Assembly: GCF_900130065.1 (NCBI RefSeq)
Contig: NZ_FQXV01000003.1
Location: 248,001-312,000, forward strand
From: Sporobacter termitidis DSM 10068
GTDB taxonomy: Bacteria; Bacillota; Clostridia; Oscillospirales; Oscillospiraceae
Direction: 5' to 3'
DNA length: 64,000 bases
Below are positions 33,804 to 42,464 of this stretch, piece after piece. The translations under genes were made by a program, and so were the position numbers. Numbering within the stretch: the stretch's first letter is position 1; each line of letters opens with the position of its first letter. Below the pieces are notes generated by a model. It searched no databases and had not been told where the DNA came from. It saw only the letters and a program-made list of their open reading frames with translations.

Positions 33804-34799
33804 ATGCAGCAAAACAGCTTAACCGCTAAGGATACGCGGGGCAGCATGACCGGTACGAAGGCGCAGCTTGTCTTCGCGGGGATAGTCATCGTCGCGGTGG
33901 TGGTGCTCCTCCTCGTGTTCAACCTGCTTGCACACGGCAAATTCCTGGAATGGATGAATATAAAAATCGTACTCGCGAATATGGTCTACCCGACGTTTAT
34001 GGCGTGGGGAATGTGCTTCATTTTTGCCTGCGGCTATACCGATATGTCGTGGGGCGCCGTGGTCGTCCTCGCGTCGTTTGGGGTGGGCGTTTTCGGCAAT
34101 ATGTACGGCCTTGCCGGCGCTCTGATTGCAGGGATCGTCATCGGGACAAGCCTTGTATTCATAAACTTCTGCGTTTTCGCGTTTACGAAAATACCGTCGT
34201 GGATCGCCAGCCTCAGCCTTGCGATGATTTACGAAGCCGCCGCCGTGGCTCTCTATGTCGGCAGATCGACGGGGTCGCTTGTGGAGGCTCCGCTGGACAA
34301 GAATTTGCGCATACTCGGGCAGCTGCCCTGGAGTATGCTCGTGCTCGCAGCGGGGTTCATTATCATTTACTTTGTATACAACCGCACAATCATCGGCTTC
34401 AATATCCGCGCTATCGGCGGAAACACTGCTGTCTCGCGTTCCCTCGGCGTGAACGTGAATAAGACGCTTTTGTGGGTCGGGCTTATCTGCGGCCTGCTCA
34501 TAGGCGTCACATCGTTCCTGCAGGAGAGTTATTCGGGTATCACGACAGTCAAGACGGGACTGTCAAGCATATTCCTCATTTTCCAGCCGCTTGCTATCGC
34601 GTTGCTCGCGGATATCATGCAAAAAAAGGTCAATATCGTCATCGCGGTGCCGCTCTGCGCATTTTTGCTGTACTCCTTGTTCAATCTCCTGACGCTGATG
34701 CATGTTCCCTCCGGGACGCTGCAGGAAGCGCTGCTTTGCGCGTTCCTCATTGTGTTCGCCGTTATCGGACAGCGCGGGATTAAGGGGGTCGTAAAATGA
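33804..34799 (+). CDS. Sugar ABC transporter permease, RbsC type (first)
   Basis: A 331-residue multi-pass permease of the branched-chain/ribose family (BPD_transp_2). Characteristic segments are IRAIGGNTAVSRSLGVNVNKT, with the coupling-helix region, and GLSSIFLIFQPLAIALLADI. The N-terminus has about 25 cytosolic residues before the first membrane segment. Start ATG after GATGAGGTGACCTT. Its stop overlaps the next start (ATGA). Confidence 0.86.
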   Translation: MQQNSLTAKDTRGSMTGTKAQLVFAGIVIVAVVVLLLVFNLLAHGKFLEWMNIKIVLANMVYPTFMAWGMCFIFACGYTDMSWGAVVVLASFGVGVFGNMYGLAGALIAGIVIGTSLVFINFCVFAFTKIPSWIASLSLAMIYEAAAVALYVGRSTGSLVEAPLDKNLRILGQLPWSMLVLAAGFIIIYFVYNRTIIGFNIRAIGGNTAVSRSLGVNVNKTLLWVGLICGLLIGVTSFLQESYSGITTVKTGLSSIFLIFQPLAIALLADIMQKKVNIVIAVPLCAFLLYSLFNLLTLMHVPSGTLQEALLCAFLIVFAVIGQRGIKGVVK

Positions 34800-36298
34800 G
34801 TGCGGAGACAATTCTTGAGATCAAAGGCCTCCATAAATATTTTGGTCCGACCCATGCCAATAAAAACGTCAATCTGACCCTTAGGAAGGGTGAAATCAAA
34901 GGATTGATCGGCGAGAACGGCTCCGGCAAGTCAACATTGCTGTCGCAAATTGCCGGCATTTATAAATACGACGCCGGTGAAATGATACTGAACGGCAAGG
35001 CCTACGCGCCCGCGAGCCCTCTTGAAGCGAACAACGGCAAAATTGCAATGGTTACGCAGGAGCTCGGCGTCGTGGATAAGCTTCCTGTCGGGATAAACAT
35101 CTTTCTCGGCCGGCTTAACAGATTTTCCAGCAGGGGCGCCGTCAATGTCAAGAAGCTGACTAAGACGGCCGCCCGGGTGTTCGAGGAATGGAACCTGCCG
35201 CCCGTGCCGCTCGGGGCGATGATGACAGGCATGATGATTGAGCAGCGCAAAATTGTCGAACTCGCGCGGGCGCTGTCAATCGAGCCGGACATTCTGCTGC
35301 TGGACGAAATCACGCAGTCCCTGTCGCTCAACAATAGAAACAATCTGTACGGGCTGATGAGCAAGCTCAAGCAGATGGGCAAATCCGTCATCGTGATCAC
35401 GCATGATATTGAGGAAATGCTCGCCATCTCCGACTCGATTACCGTTCTGCGCGACGGGGCGGTTGTCGGAGACGTCAAAACGAGTGAAACGACGGCAGAT
35501 AAAATCAGATATATGATGGTCGGACGCGACATCAGCGGGGACTATTACCGCGCCGATCACAAACCGGATTACTCTGACGAGGTCGTCCTCAGAGCCGACA
35601 ACATCACGGTCAGCGGAGAACTTGAGGACATTTCCTTCGACGTACATAAGGGTGAGATACTCGGTTTTTGCGGGTTGAGTGACTCGGGCATTCACTCGAT
35701 CGGAAAAACCGTGTATGGATTATCAAAGCTAAAGAGCGGCAGCGTGCGTCTCGGTGGCGGCGAGGAAATAAAAAATGCTCCGGACGCTTTGCGCTGCAAT
35801 ATGGCATACGTGCCGAAAGACAGGGACAATGAGGCGCTGATGATTCACGCCAGCATACAAGAAAACTGTACGCTGCCTTCCCTGGACAAATTGAAGGGGA
35901 CGTCCGGCCTCATTTCCCCCGCGAACCTGAAAAGGCTGTCGGCCGAAACAGTAGATAAGCTGTCCATAAAATGCACCGGTATAAACCAGAGCATGGATGC
36001 GCTATCCGGCGGAAACAAACAGAAGGTCAATCTCGGGCGCTGGCTCGCGAAAGACCTGAAGGTGCTTGTCCTCGACTGTCCAACGCGCGGTGTCGACGTC
36101 GGCGTCAAGAGGTATATTTATTCGCTGATGAAACAGGCGAAGGCAGACGGTATAGCGACTATCCTGATTTCTGACGAGCTGACGGAAGTTCTTGGTATGG
36201 CCGACAGGCTGATCGTCATGAAGGACGGCCGCATGTCTAAAACAATACGACGCGACGAAGAGTTTACAGAGCATTCCGTCATAGAGGTGATGATATGA
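34796..36298 (+). CDS. Sugar ABC transporter ATPase, RbsA type, two ABC domains
   Basis: A 500-residue tandem ATPase. Domain 1: Walker A GENGSGKST, Walker B ILLLDEITQSL (normally DEPT), switch ITHDIEEM; its signature region reads TGMMIEQRKIVELARAL, where relatives have LSVGQQQ. Domain 2: a degenerate Walker A (GLSDSGIHS) as in other RbsA proteins, but intact signature LSGGNKQKVNLGRWLA and LDCPTRGVDVG. The degenerate signature of domain 1 is less usual. Translationally coupled with the permeases on both sides. Confidence 0.87.
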   Translation: MSAETILEIKGLHKYFGPTHANKNVNLTLRKGEIKGLIGENGSGKSTLLSQIAGIYKYDAGEMILNGKAYAPASPLEANNGKIAMVTQELGVVDKLPVGINIFLGRLNRFSSRGAVNVKKLTKTAARVFEEWNLPPVPLGAMMTGMMIEQRKIVELARALSIEPDILLLDEITQSLSLNNRNNLYGLMSKLKQMGKSVIVITHDIEEMLAISDSITVLRDGAVVGDVKTSETTADKIRYMMVGRDISGDYYRADHKPDYSDEVVLRADNITVSGELEDISFDVHKGEILGFCGLSDSGIHSIGKTVYGLSKLKSGSVRLGGGEEIKNAPDALRCNMAYVPKDRDNEALMIHASIQENCTLPSLDKLKGTSGLISPANLKRLSAETVDKLSIKCTGINQSMDALSGGNKQKVNLGRWLAKDLKVLVLDCPTRGVDVGVKRYIYSLMKQAKADGIATILISDELTEVLGMADRLIVMKDGRMSKTIRRDEEFTEHSVIEVMI

Positions 36299-37287
36299 TG
36301 AAGAAAATCAAATTACAAACCATTGTGCCGTTTATCGCTTTCGCCGTTATATTCCTGTTTTTCACAATCGCGAGTAAAGGTAAAATGGTGTCGGCATATA
36401 ATCTGGGGATGCTTATCGACCAGTCGATGGTTATAATTATCATCGGCAGCGGCATGCTTTTTGTCGTTGCGCAGGGGAGCATCGATCTGTCAGTAGGCGT
36501 AAACCTCGCGCTGTCCGGCGTCATCGGTATGTGGGCAGCCACGGCCACAGGCATCCCGTTGCTGCTTATTCCCGTCTCACTCGCCGTCGGCGCGATCATC
36601 GGGTTGTTCAACGGCGCGATTGTCAGTATGCTGAAGGTCCCATCGTTTATACTGACGATCGCCCTGCTCATCGGTGTGCCCGGTATTGTTCATCTGATAC
36701 AAACACAAATCGGCGCGCAATATCTATCGTCTTCTTTGCGCTTTCTCAACATGCCGGCCGTCAAAATACCACTGTTTATCGTCATCGTCGCTCTTATGGC
36801 TGTCGTCTTTGAATTCAAGAAATCAGGGCGCTACTGTCGGGCAATCGGCGAGAATGAGACAGTCCCCAAATTCGTCGGCGTCCCCATAACGAAGGTCAAG
36901 ATATTGGCTTTTATGCTGTCAGGCCTGATGGCCGGAGTTGGGTCGATATTCTCCATCCTCACGGTCGGCGGAACGAGCCAGACGATGGGTTCGTTCATGG
37001 AGATGAAGGTCGCAATGGCCATGTTCCTCGGCGGGGTACTTGTCACCGGCGGCACATCGGCGAAGATTTACAAAATGCTGCTGGGCTCATTTTCAATCAC
37101 AATCATCGTGAACGGCCTGGCGATCATCGGTTATCCTGAAAGTCAGACATCGGAGTCTGTCGAAGGCATTTTGCTGCTGCTGATACTGATTGTCACGATC
37201 ATTGCAACGGGGCGCGACAAGAAGAGAGGAAGTCCGCCAGATAATGAAGTGTTGTTGGATAACCAACATGTCGAGCTGACCCGGTAA
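36295..37287 (+). CDS. Sugar ABC transporter permease, RbsC type (second)
   Basis: A 330-residue permease that differs from the first, so the channel is a heterodimer, as in LsrCD or YtfT-YjfF. It has the family segment GSGMLFVVAQGSIDLSVG near the N-terminus and RYCRAIGENETVPKFVGVP for the coupling region. Start overlaps the stop of the ATPase gene. Confidence 0.86.
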   Translation: MMKKIKLQTIVPFIAFAVIFLFFTIASKGKMVSAYNLGMLIDQSMVIIIIGSGMLFVVAQGSIDLSVGVNLALSGVIGMWAATATGIPLLLIPVSLAVGAIIGLFNGAIVSMLKVPSFILTIALLIGVPGIVHLIQTQIGAQYLSSSLRFLNMPAVKIPLFIVIVALMAVVFEFKKSGRYCRAIGENETVPKFVGVPITKVKILAFMLSGLMAGVGSIFSILTVGGTSQTMGSFMEMKVAMAMFLGGVLVTGGTSAKIYKMLLGSFSITIIVNGLAIIGYPESQTSESVEGILLLLILIVTIIATGRDKKRGSPPDNEVLLDNQHVELTR

Positions 37288-37300
37288 ATCGACCCGAGAG

Positions 37301-37331
37301 AAAAAAGCCTGTTTCCGCAGGCTTTTTCTTT
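37301..37331 (+). terminator. Terminator of the sugar ABC operon
   Basis: AAAAAAGCCTG and CAGGCTTTTTCTTTT form a compact hairpin with a T tract, 14 bp after the last stop. Confidence 0.88.
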
Positions 37332-37468
37332 TGGCCAATACAGTCAAAGACCACCCCCGAAAAATGCACTTCATCAATTCAGGGAAGTGCTATCTTCTGT
37401 TAACTACCACATCCTCCGATAACCGGAGACCAGGTGCTCGGAGGCCTCCGGCATGACATTTACAATCC

Positions 37469-38557
37469 CTAAATACGCCCTTCGTCCATCATGCCGAAAC
37501 ATTCGGTAAAGAACACAACTGCGTCAAGATTATATTTCTTTGCCGTCTCGTCCAGCGCTTCGTCCATGATTTCGGCGAGAAGCTGAGACTCGCAGGCGGC
37601 TCTGGCATTAATGATAACAGGCAAGTCGGCGCAGGGCTGTCCAAGCCGGCTGTCGAACTGCATATCATAGTCGACGCCTAAAAGTGAGATCTTGCAGGCT
37701 GTGCCGTCTGTGCCGTCGGCGTAAACCTTCAGGTGCGGGATGTTTCGATGCTTGTCCTTCAGCTTTGTACGGATCGCCTCGACCAGATCCCCAAGGAAAG
37801 CGTTGCCGTCAAAAGTGCCGCAGCAGATTTTTACGTAAAGCTGGCAATTGTACCAGCTCAGCTTTTGTTCCGCGGCTATGAAACTAGGCCCTCCGTATCC
37901 GATATCGATTGTTTTGAGCTGCGCGTCATGCGTCATGATATAGTCCGCAACCTTATCGATATTTGTCTTGTTTTTAGCGGAAACGGCAAAGACTTCCGCC
38001 CCGGGGCAAAAATCTCTCAAAAATTTAAGGTACGTCTCGGCGTCGGCATCGCTCAAGAGATCTATTTTGTTCAGCACTACGACATCCGCCTCCTGAAGCT
38101 GCGCTCTGAACAGATAGTTCATTTCCTCCGGAAGGTTAATGTCAGCCCGTTCCGGCATGATGGTGCGCAGCCGTTCCGGGTCGGCGATTACTGTAAACGG
38201 CGCGAGCTCAAACTCGCCGTGATATTCCCTGTCAAGCTTATGATAAACATGGTCGAGAGCGCCGACGCCACAGCCAGGAATATCGGACATAACAAGATCA
38301 TTATGCTCATAGTCCATAAGGCGTCTCAGCCTGTCAACCAGATTCTCCGTTTGATAGCAGATGCACTCGCCGGTAAGCTCCGTAATATTGCAGCCACAAG
38401 CTTCGGAAAACTTGGCATCGACAAGGTTTTTAGCGCCAAGGTCGTTTGCAATAACACTCGCTTTTCCGGTATTCGCATTGATATAGTCCGCCAATGCAAC
38501 CATACTGGTTGTTTTGCCCGCGCCTAAAAATCCGCTGACAACCATAAATCTTTTCAT
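37469..38557 (-). CDS. COG0523/CobW-like G3E GTPase
   Basis: A 362-residue P-loop GTPase of the G3E group (metal insertion or metallochaperone proteins). Walker A GFLGAGKT (9-16), DLVMSDIPGCG, and the NKID base-recognition motif (VVLNKIDLL) are clear. The family's metal-binding CxCC is here ECICYQ, with one Cys replaced by Tyr. The C-terminal half has extra cysteines and no typical CobW_C signature I can confirm. I chose the ATG at 38557 after AAGGAGTATATTGAA. The partner enzyme is unknown. Confidence 0.8.
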   Translation of the reverse strand: MKRFMVVSGFLGAGKTTSMVALADYINANTGKASVIANDLGAKNLVDAKFSEACGCNITELTGECICYQTENLVDRLRRLMDYEHNDLVMSDIPGCGVGALDHVYHKLDREYHGEFELAPFTVIADPERLRTIMPERADINLPEEMNYLFRAQLQEADVVVLNKIDLLSDADAETYLKFLRDFCPGAEVFAVSAKNKTNIDKVADYIMTHDAQLKTIDIGYGGPSFIAAEQKLSWYNCQLYVKICCGTFDGNAFLGDLVEAIRTKLKDKHRNIPHLKVYADGTDGTACKISLLGVDYDMQFDSRLGQPCADLPVIINARAACESQLLAEIMDEALDETAKKYNLDAVVFFTECFGMMDEGRI

Positions 38558-38574
38558 TTCAATATACTCCTTAA

Positions 38575-38706
38575 TTATTTTGTACGTGGCAAGGCACAAA
38601 TGCCAGTCTTTCCGGCCGCCATAGTTGTTCTGTCAGCATTTTGGCACGGCGCAGGAAGGGATACACATGTAAAGGTACGGAATACGCGGATGTATTCGCT
38701 TTTCAT
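38575..38706 (-). CDS. Putative small ORF (43 residues) upstream of the GTPase gene
   Basis: An ATG at 38706 has AAAGGAG seven bases upstream, and the 43-codon frame ends with TAA 17 bases before the GTPase start. The peptide begins MKSEYIRVFRTFTCVSLP and has three cysteines. It could be a regulatory leader peptide or a short chance frame; the good ribosome binding site is the main support. No homology is recognised. Confidence 0.35.
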   Translation of the reverse strand: MKSEYIRVFRTFTCVSLPAPCQNADRTTMAAGKTGICALPRTK

Positions 38707-38868
38707 AGTGTCTCCTTTCACGACTTTAGGATGAGGAAAGATAAGGAAAATATATCATACATATTGAAAAATTTCAATTTATAAGTTGAAGGTATCTCAG
38801 ATTACGTTCACTGGTTATCAAAAACTTCAATCCAATAAGCGCGCCTGCCTGCCCTTTCCAAATTATTC

Positions 38869-38903
38869 TTGACTCCGCTCACCAAAAATGATAACATTGT
38901 TAT
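38869..38903 (+). promoter_or_regulatory. Promoter with overlapping palindrome in front of tetR
   Basis: TTGACT (38869-38874), 17 bp, TAACAT (38892-38897). The perfect 13-bp palindrome ATAACATTGTTAT (38891-38903) covers the -10, as expected for an autorepressor site. Confidence 0.6.
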
Positions 38904-38936
38904 TAAAGATAACAGTCGAGGCTTTTCGGTGAAAGT

Positions 38937-39551
38937 ATGAGTTACAGTTCGCGTCTGACCCGTAAGCGCATTTTAGAATGCGCCCTGCAGGAATTTATGG
39001 AGTGCGGCTATCAAAACGCCAATATGCGGAACATTGCCCGGTCGGCAAATGCCACGACCGGCGCGCTGTACAACCACTTTGCCAACAAGGCGGTGCTGTT
39101 TGACGCCTTGGTACAGGCACCGGCGGAAGAGATGCTGACCAAATTCCAGGAAATACACCGTCAGGCAATGGCAGACCTTTCCGCCCTGTCAAGCGGAGAC
39201 TTGGAGAAGAAGGCCAGCTCCGGCACGGATTGGATGCTGGAGTATATCTACCGGTACCTGGATGCGTTCCGATTAATCTTTTGCCACTCGGAGGGAACGC
39301 GCTGGTCGGCCTATCTGGAGCAGCTGATTGAGATTGAAGAACGGGCTTACCGGGTCTATTGCGACACGCTGGGTAAGAACGGCAGGAGGGTGGACGATTT
39401 CTTCCTGCATGTTACCGCCGCCACCGGATTTCAATATTTGGTGGAGATCGTTTCGCACAATTTGCCCTATGAACAAGCGGTCGCCGTCATGGACAGCGTG
39501 AAACGGTACGGTATGGCCGGCTGGAGTGAAATATTGGGGCTTCGGCCCTGA
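38937..39551 (+). CDS. TetR/AcrR family regulator
   Basis: A 204-residue regulator with helix-turn-helix MRNIARSANATTGALYNHF and NKAVLFDALV; the C-terminal domain (GTDWMLEYIYRYLDAFRLIFC) resembles that of TetR proteins next to MptD-type ECF operons. It precedes, on the same strand, an ECF transporter operon whose own upstream region holds an iron-box-like site. Start ATG at 38937; the ribosome binding site (GGTGAAAG) is weak. Confidence 0.86.
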   Translation: MSYSSRLTRKRILECALQEFMECGYQNANMRNIARSANATTGALYNHFANKAVLFDALVQAPAEEMLTKFQEIHRQAMADLSALSSGDLEKKASSGTDWMLEYIYRYLDAFRLIFCHSEGTRWSAYLEQLIEIEERAYRVYCDTLGKNGRRVDDFFLHVTAATGFQYLVEIVSHNLPYEQAVAVMDSVKRYGMAGWSEILGLRP

Positions 39552-39566
39552 TTTTTTCGGGCGCAA

Positions 39567-39582
39567 GTTAGAATGGTCTAAC
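39567..39582. promoter_or_regulatory. Iron-box-like operator B
   Basis: GTTAGAATGGTCTAAC, extended to AAGTTAGA/TCTAACTT, 59 bp before the ECF operon. Confidence 0.68.
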
Positions 39583-39641
39583 TTAATTATAGCAACCGGG
39601 GCGGTTCCTCGGCATATTCAAAACAAACGGAGGCTGTCATC

Positions 39642-40244
39642 ATGTCCACAAATACCATCCAGAAAAAAACAAACCGTTTGACCGGGAAGGATCTCATCAA
39701 TGTGGGAATCTACTCGGCCATCTATTTTGTCATCATTATGGCCATTGCCATGCTGGGCTACATACCAATCATGATGCCCATGCTGTGCGTTGTCGGCCCC
39801 ATCATCGGCGGTATCCCTTTTATGTTGTTTTTAACGAAGGTAAAAAAGTTTGGCATGATTCTTATTATGAGCGTCATCATGGGTATTCTGATGGCCCTTA
39901 CCGGCATGGGTCTGTACGCCCTTCCTGTTGCGGTGGTTTCCGCCCTTATCGCAGAGCTGGTCTGGAAACGGGCAAATTACAGCAGGGCAGGCAGCTCGAT
40001 TTTGACCTGCGGCTTCTTCAACATCTGGATGTGGGGCAACTTTATTCCCCTCTTCACCAACCCTGAGAGCTATTTTTCTACCCGGACGGAGTTCGGCGCG
40101 GATTACGAGGCGGCGCTGACTGCCTTGCTGCCCGGCTGGATGTCCCCCGTTCTGCTGATCTGTTGCTTTGTCTGCGGCATGCTTGGCGGCCTTCTGGGCC
40201 GGTCCCTGCTGAAAAAACACTTTTCCAAGGCGGGGATCGCCTGA
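39642..40244 (+). CDS. ECF transporter S component, MptD/Trep_Strep family
   Basis: A 200-residue membrane protein with about six hydrophobic segments, the substrate-binding subunit of an energy-coupling-factor importer. The start KKTNRLTGKDLINVGIYSAI and GPIIGGIPFMLFLTKVKKFG are typical of the Trep_Strep/MptD family. The ligand of this family is not firmly known. Start ATG after CGGAGGCTGTCATC. Its stop overlaps the next start (TGATG). Confidence 0.85.
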   Translation: MSTNTIQKKTNRLTGKDLINVGIYSAIYFVIIMAIAMLGYIPIMMPMLCVVGPIIGGIPFMLFLTKVKKFGMILIMSVIMGILMALTGMGLYALPVAVVSALIAELVWKRANYSRAGSSILTCGFFNIWMWGNFIPLFTNPESYFSTRTEFGADYEAALTALLPGWMSPVLLICCFVCGMLGGLLGRSLLKKHFSKAGIA

Positions 40245-40981
40245 TGGCTTCCAGCATCCTGCAAACCACCGGACAGAAAAGGGGGATGATTCTGGACCCC
40301 CGAACCAAGCTGCTGCTGCTGGTCACTGTATCCATCTTTGTGCTGGGGGGACTGGACGGCGGCAAGCTGCCCTTCATGACACCCACCCTGTGCGTGCTGC
40401 CGCTGGTTTTGTTCCTGACGGCGGGAAAGATCAAATCAGCGCTCATCTGTCTGGTTGTCTTTATGGGAGCCTACCTGGCGGGAGGACTGCTGGTGCCACA
40501 GCTGTCGGGTATTCCTCAATTTTTGCTGCTGGGCTGCGCCGGTATTTTCAGCCGGGTCATGCCCGGTGTGGTAATGGGAATCTACGTCGTCTCTACCACG
40601 ACCGTCAGCGAGTTCACGGCCGCCATGCAGAAGCTGCATGTCAGTGAAAAAATCATCATTCCCCTGTCTGTCATGTTCCGCTTTTTCCCCACAGTGGGTG
40701 AGGAATTCGGCGCCATTAACGCCGCCATGCGGATGCGGGGAATCAGCCTGGGCGGCGGAAGGGCCGGGAGAATGCTGGAGTACCGGCTGGTACCCCTGCT
40801 GACTTGTTCGGTGAAGATCGGCGAGGAGCTGTCCGCGGCGGCCCTGACCCGCGGTCTTGGGGGCGAGGTCAAACGCACCAATGTCTGCCGTATCGGCTTT
40901 CGGATTCAGGACATGATACTGATTGCCCTGTGTGCCGCCGCCTTTGCCGCCACCGCCCTGGCGTATCTGGGTGTGCTGTGA
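40244..40981 (+). CDS. ECF transporter transmembrane component (EcfT/CbiQ-like)
   Basis: A 245-residue membrane protein that couples the S component to the ATPases. The two Ala-Arg-Gly type coupling motifs are present as AAMRMRGISLGG and AALTRGLGG. The N-terminal DPRTKLLLLV is also typical. I chose ATG 40244, which overlaps the S-component stop. Confidence 0.88.
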   Translation: MASSILQTTGQKRGMILDPRTKLLLLVTVSIFVLGGLDGGKLPFMTPTLCVLPLVLFLTAGKIKSALICLVVFMGAYLAGGLLVPQLSGIPQFLLLGCAGIFSRVMPGVVMGIYVVSTTTVSEFTAAMQKLHVSEKIIIPLSVMFRFFPTVGEEFGAINAAMRMRGISLGGGRAGRMLEYRLVPLLTCSVKIGEELSAAALTRGLGGEVKRTNVCRIGFRIQDMILIALCAAAFAATALAYLGVL

Positions 40982-40991
40982 GGAAGAGCCC

Positions 40992-42464
40992 ATGATACAT
41001 ATAGACCACGTCAGCTTTCAATATGCCAACGCCGATTCCGGCTCCCTGCGGGACATCTCCCTGCGGGTGGAGAGGGGGACGTGCGTGCTGCTGTGCGGCC
41101 AGTCCGGCTGCGGCAAAACCACCCTGACCCGGCTCGTCAACGGTCTCATCCCCCACTACTACGAAGGGCAGTTGACCGGGGAGGTGTCTGTGGGCGGACT
41201 GGACGTGAAGAACGCGGAGCTGTATGAGACTGCCCATTTGGTGGGCAGTGTGTTCCAAAATCCCCGCAGTCAGTTCTTTTGCGTGGACACCACGGGGGAA
41301 ATCGCCTTTGGATGCGAAAATCTGGGGCTGCCACTGGCGGAAATCGACCGGCGGGTGGACCGTGCCGCCCATGAGATGCGCGCCACAGATTTGTTGGGAC
41401 GCAGTATCTTTAACCTGTCCGGCGGCGAAAAGCAGAAAATTGCATGCGCGTCGGTGTCCGCCATGACACCGGAGGTGTTCGTTCTGGACGAGCCGACCTC
41501 CAATCTGGACATAGAAGCCATTGAGAATTTGAAGGACACCCTGCGGTTGTGGAAGGCCCAGGGAAAAACCATCCTCATTGCGGAGCATCGGCTGTATTGG
41601 CTGAGGGAGCTGTGCGACCGGGTCATTTATCTTCAGGATGGAGCGATTGAGCGGGATATCCCCATGGCGGAACTCTGTGGCTATACCGCTGAGACGCTGG
41701 CGGAGCTGGGACTGCGCACCCTGTCTCTGGATGACCTGCCCCACCGGGAAGCGCCGCCATCGCCCGGAGAGCTTCTGACCCTGCGAGGCTACCGGTACTC
41801 CTACCGCAACAGCCCCGCCCACGCTCTGGACATCCCGGAGACCATACTGCCAAAGGGCGGGGCCATCGCCGTCATCGGCCACAACGGGGCGGGTAAATCC
41901 ACCCTTTCCAAATGCCTGTGCGGATTGATAAAGCACTGCAAGGGTGTCTGCAGCTGCGGAGGGGCGGCCTATTCCCGCCGTCAGATGCTGAGAAAGAGTT
42001 ATATGGTCATGCAGGACGTGAACCACCAGCTCTTTTGCGAAAGCGTGGAGGATGAGCTGCGTCTGGGAATGGATGAGGCGGACGAGGCGGAGCTTCAGCG
42101 CGTCATGGACGCTCTGGAGCTGACCCCTTTCCGGGCAAGGCACCCCTTGTCCCTGTCCGGCGGCCAGAAGCAGCGGGTAGCCATCGCCTCCGCCCTGCTT
42201 GCAGGGAAGGAGCTGTTGGTGTTCGACGAACCGACCAGCGGGCTGGATTTCCATCATATGGAGCAGACCGCCCGTCTGTTGGAATCCCTGGACGGGAGGC
42301 AGACCATATTCATCATTACCCACGACCCGGAACTCGTCGTCCGTTGCTGCAATTTCGTGCTGCATCTGGAAAACGGGCGTGTCAAGGAGCAATACGCCCT
42401 TGATTGTGAGGGCGAAACGCGGCTGCGTCATTTTTTTGAACGCAAGGAAAGGAAGCGTGTTTAG
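40992..42464 (+). CDS. ECF transporter ATPase with two fused ABC domains (EcfAA')
   Basis: A 490-residue protein holding both ATPase subunits. Domain 1: Walker A GQSGCGKTT, Q-loop VFQNPRSQFF, signature NLSGGEKQK, Walker B VFVLDEPTSNLD. Domain 2: Walker A GHNGAGKST, Q-loop VMQDVNHQLF, signature LSLSGGQKQR, Walker B LLVFDEPTSGLD, ITHD. All motifs are intact. ATG 40992 follows GAGGAAGAGCC; the coding frame upstream lies inside the EcfT gene. Immediately followed by an ABC half-transporter gene. Confidence 0.9.
   Translation: MIHIDHVSFQYANADSGSLRDISLRVERGTCVLLCGQSGCGKTTLTRLVNGLIPHYYEGQLTGEVSVGGLDVKNAELYETAHLVGSVFQNPRSQFFCVDTTGEIAFGCENLGLPLAEIDRRVDRAAHEMRATDLLGRSIFNLSGGEKQKIACASVSAMTPEVFVLDEPTSNLDIEAIENLKDTLRLWKAQGKTILIAEHRLYWLRELCDRVIYLQDGAIERDIPMAELCGYTAETLAELGLRTLSLDDLPHREAPPSPGELLTLRGYRYSYRNSPAHALDIPETILPKGGAIAVIGHNGAGKSTLSKCLCGLIKHCKGVCSCGGAAYSRRQMLRKSYMVMQDVNHQLFCESVEDELRLGMDEADEAELQRVMDALELTPFRARHPLSLSGGQKQRVAIASALLAGKELLVFDEPTSGLDFHHMEQTARLLESLDGRQTIFIITHDPELVVRCCNFVLHLENGRVKEQYALDCEGETRLRHFFERKERKRV

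Noticed and set aside
38558-38706. Cobalamin or other riboswitch upstream of the COG0523 GTPase gene
   Set aside because: I looked for conserved riboswitch boxes because such GTPases often serve corrinoid or metal enzymes. None was found, and the space is mostly filled by the short frame.
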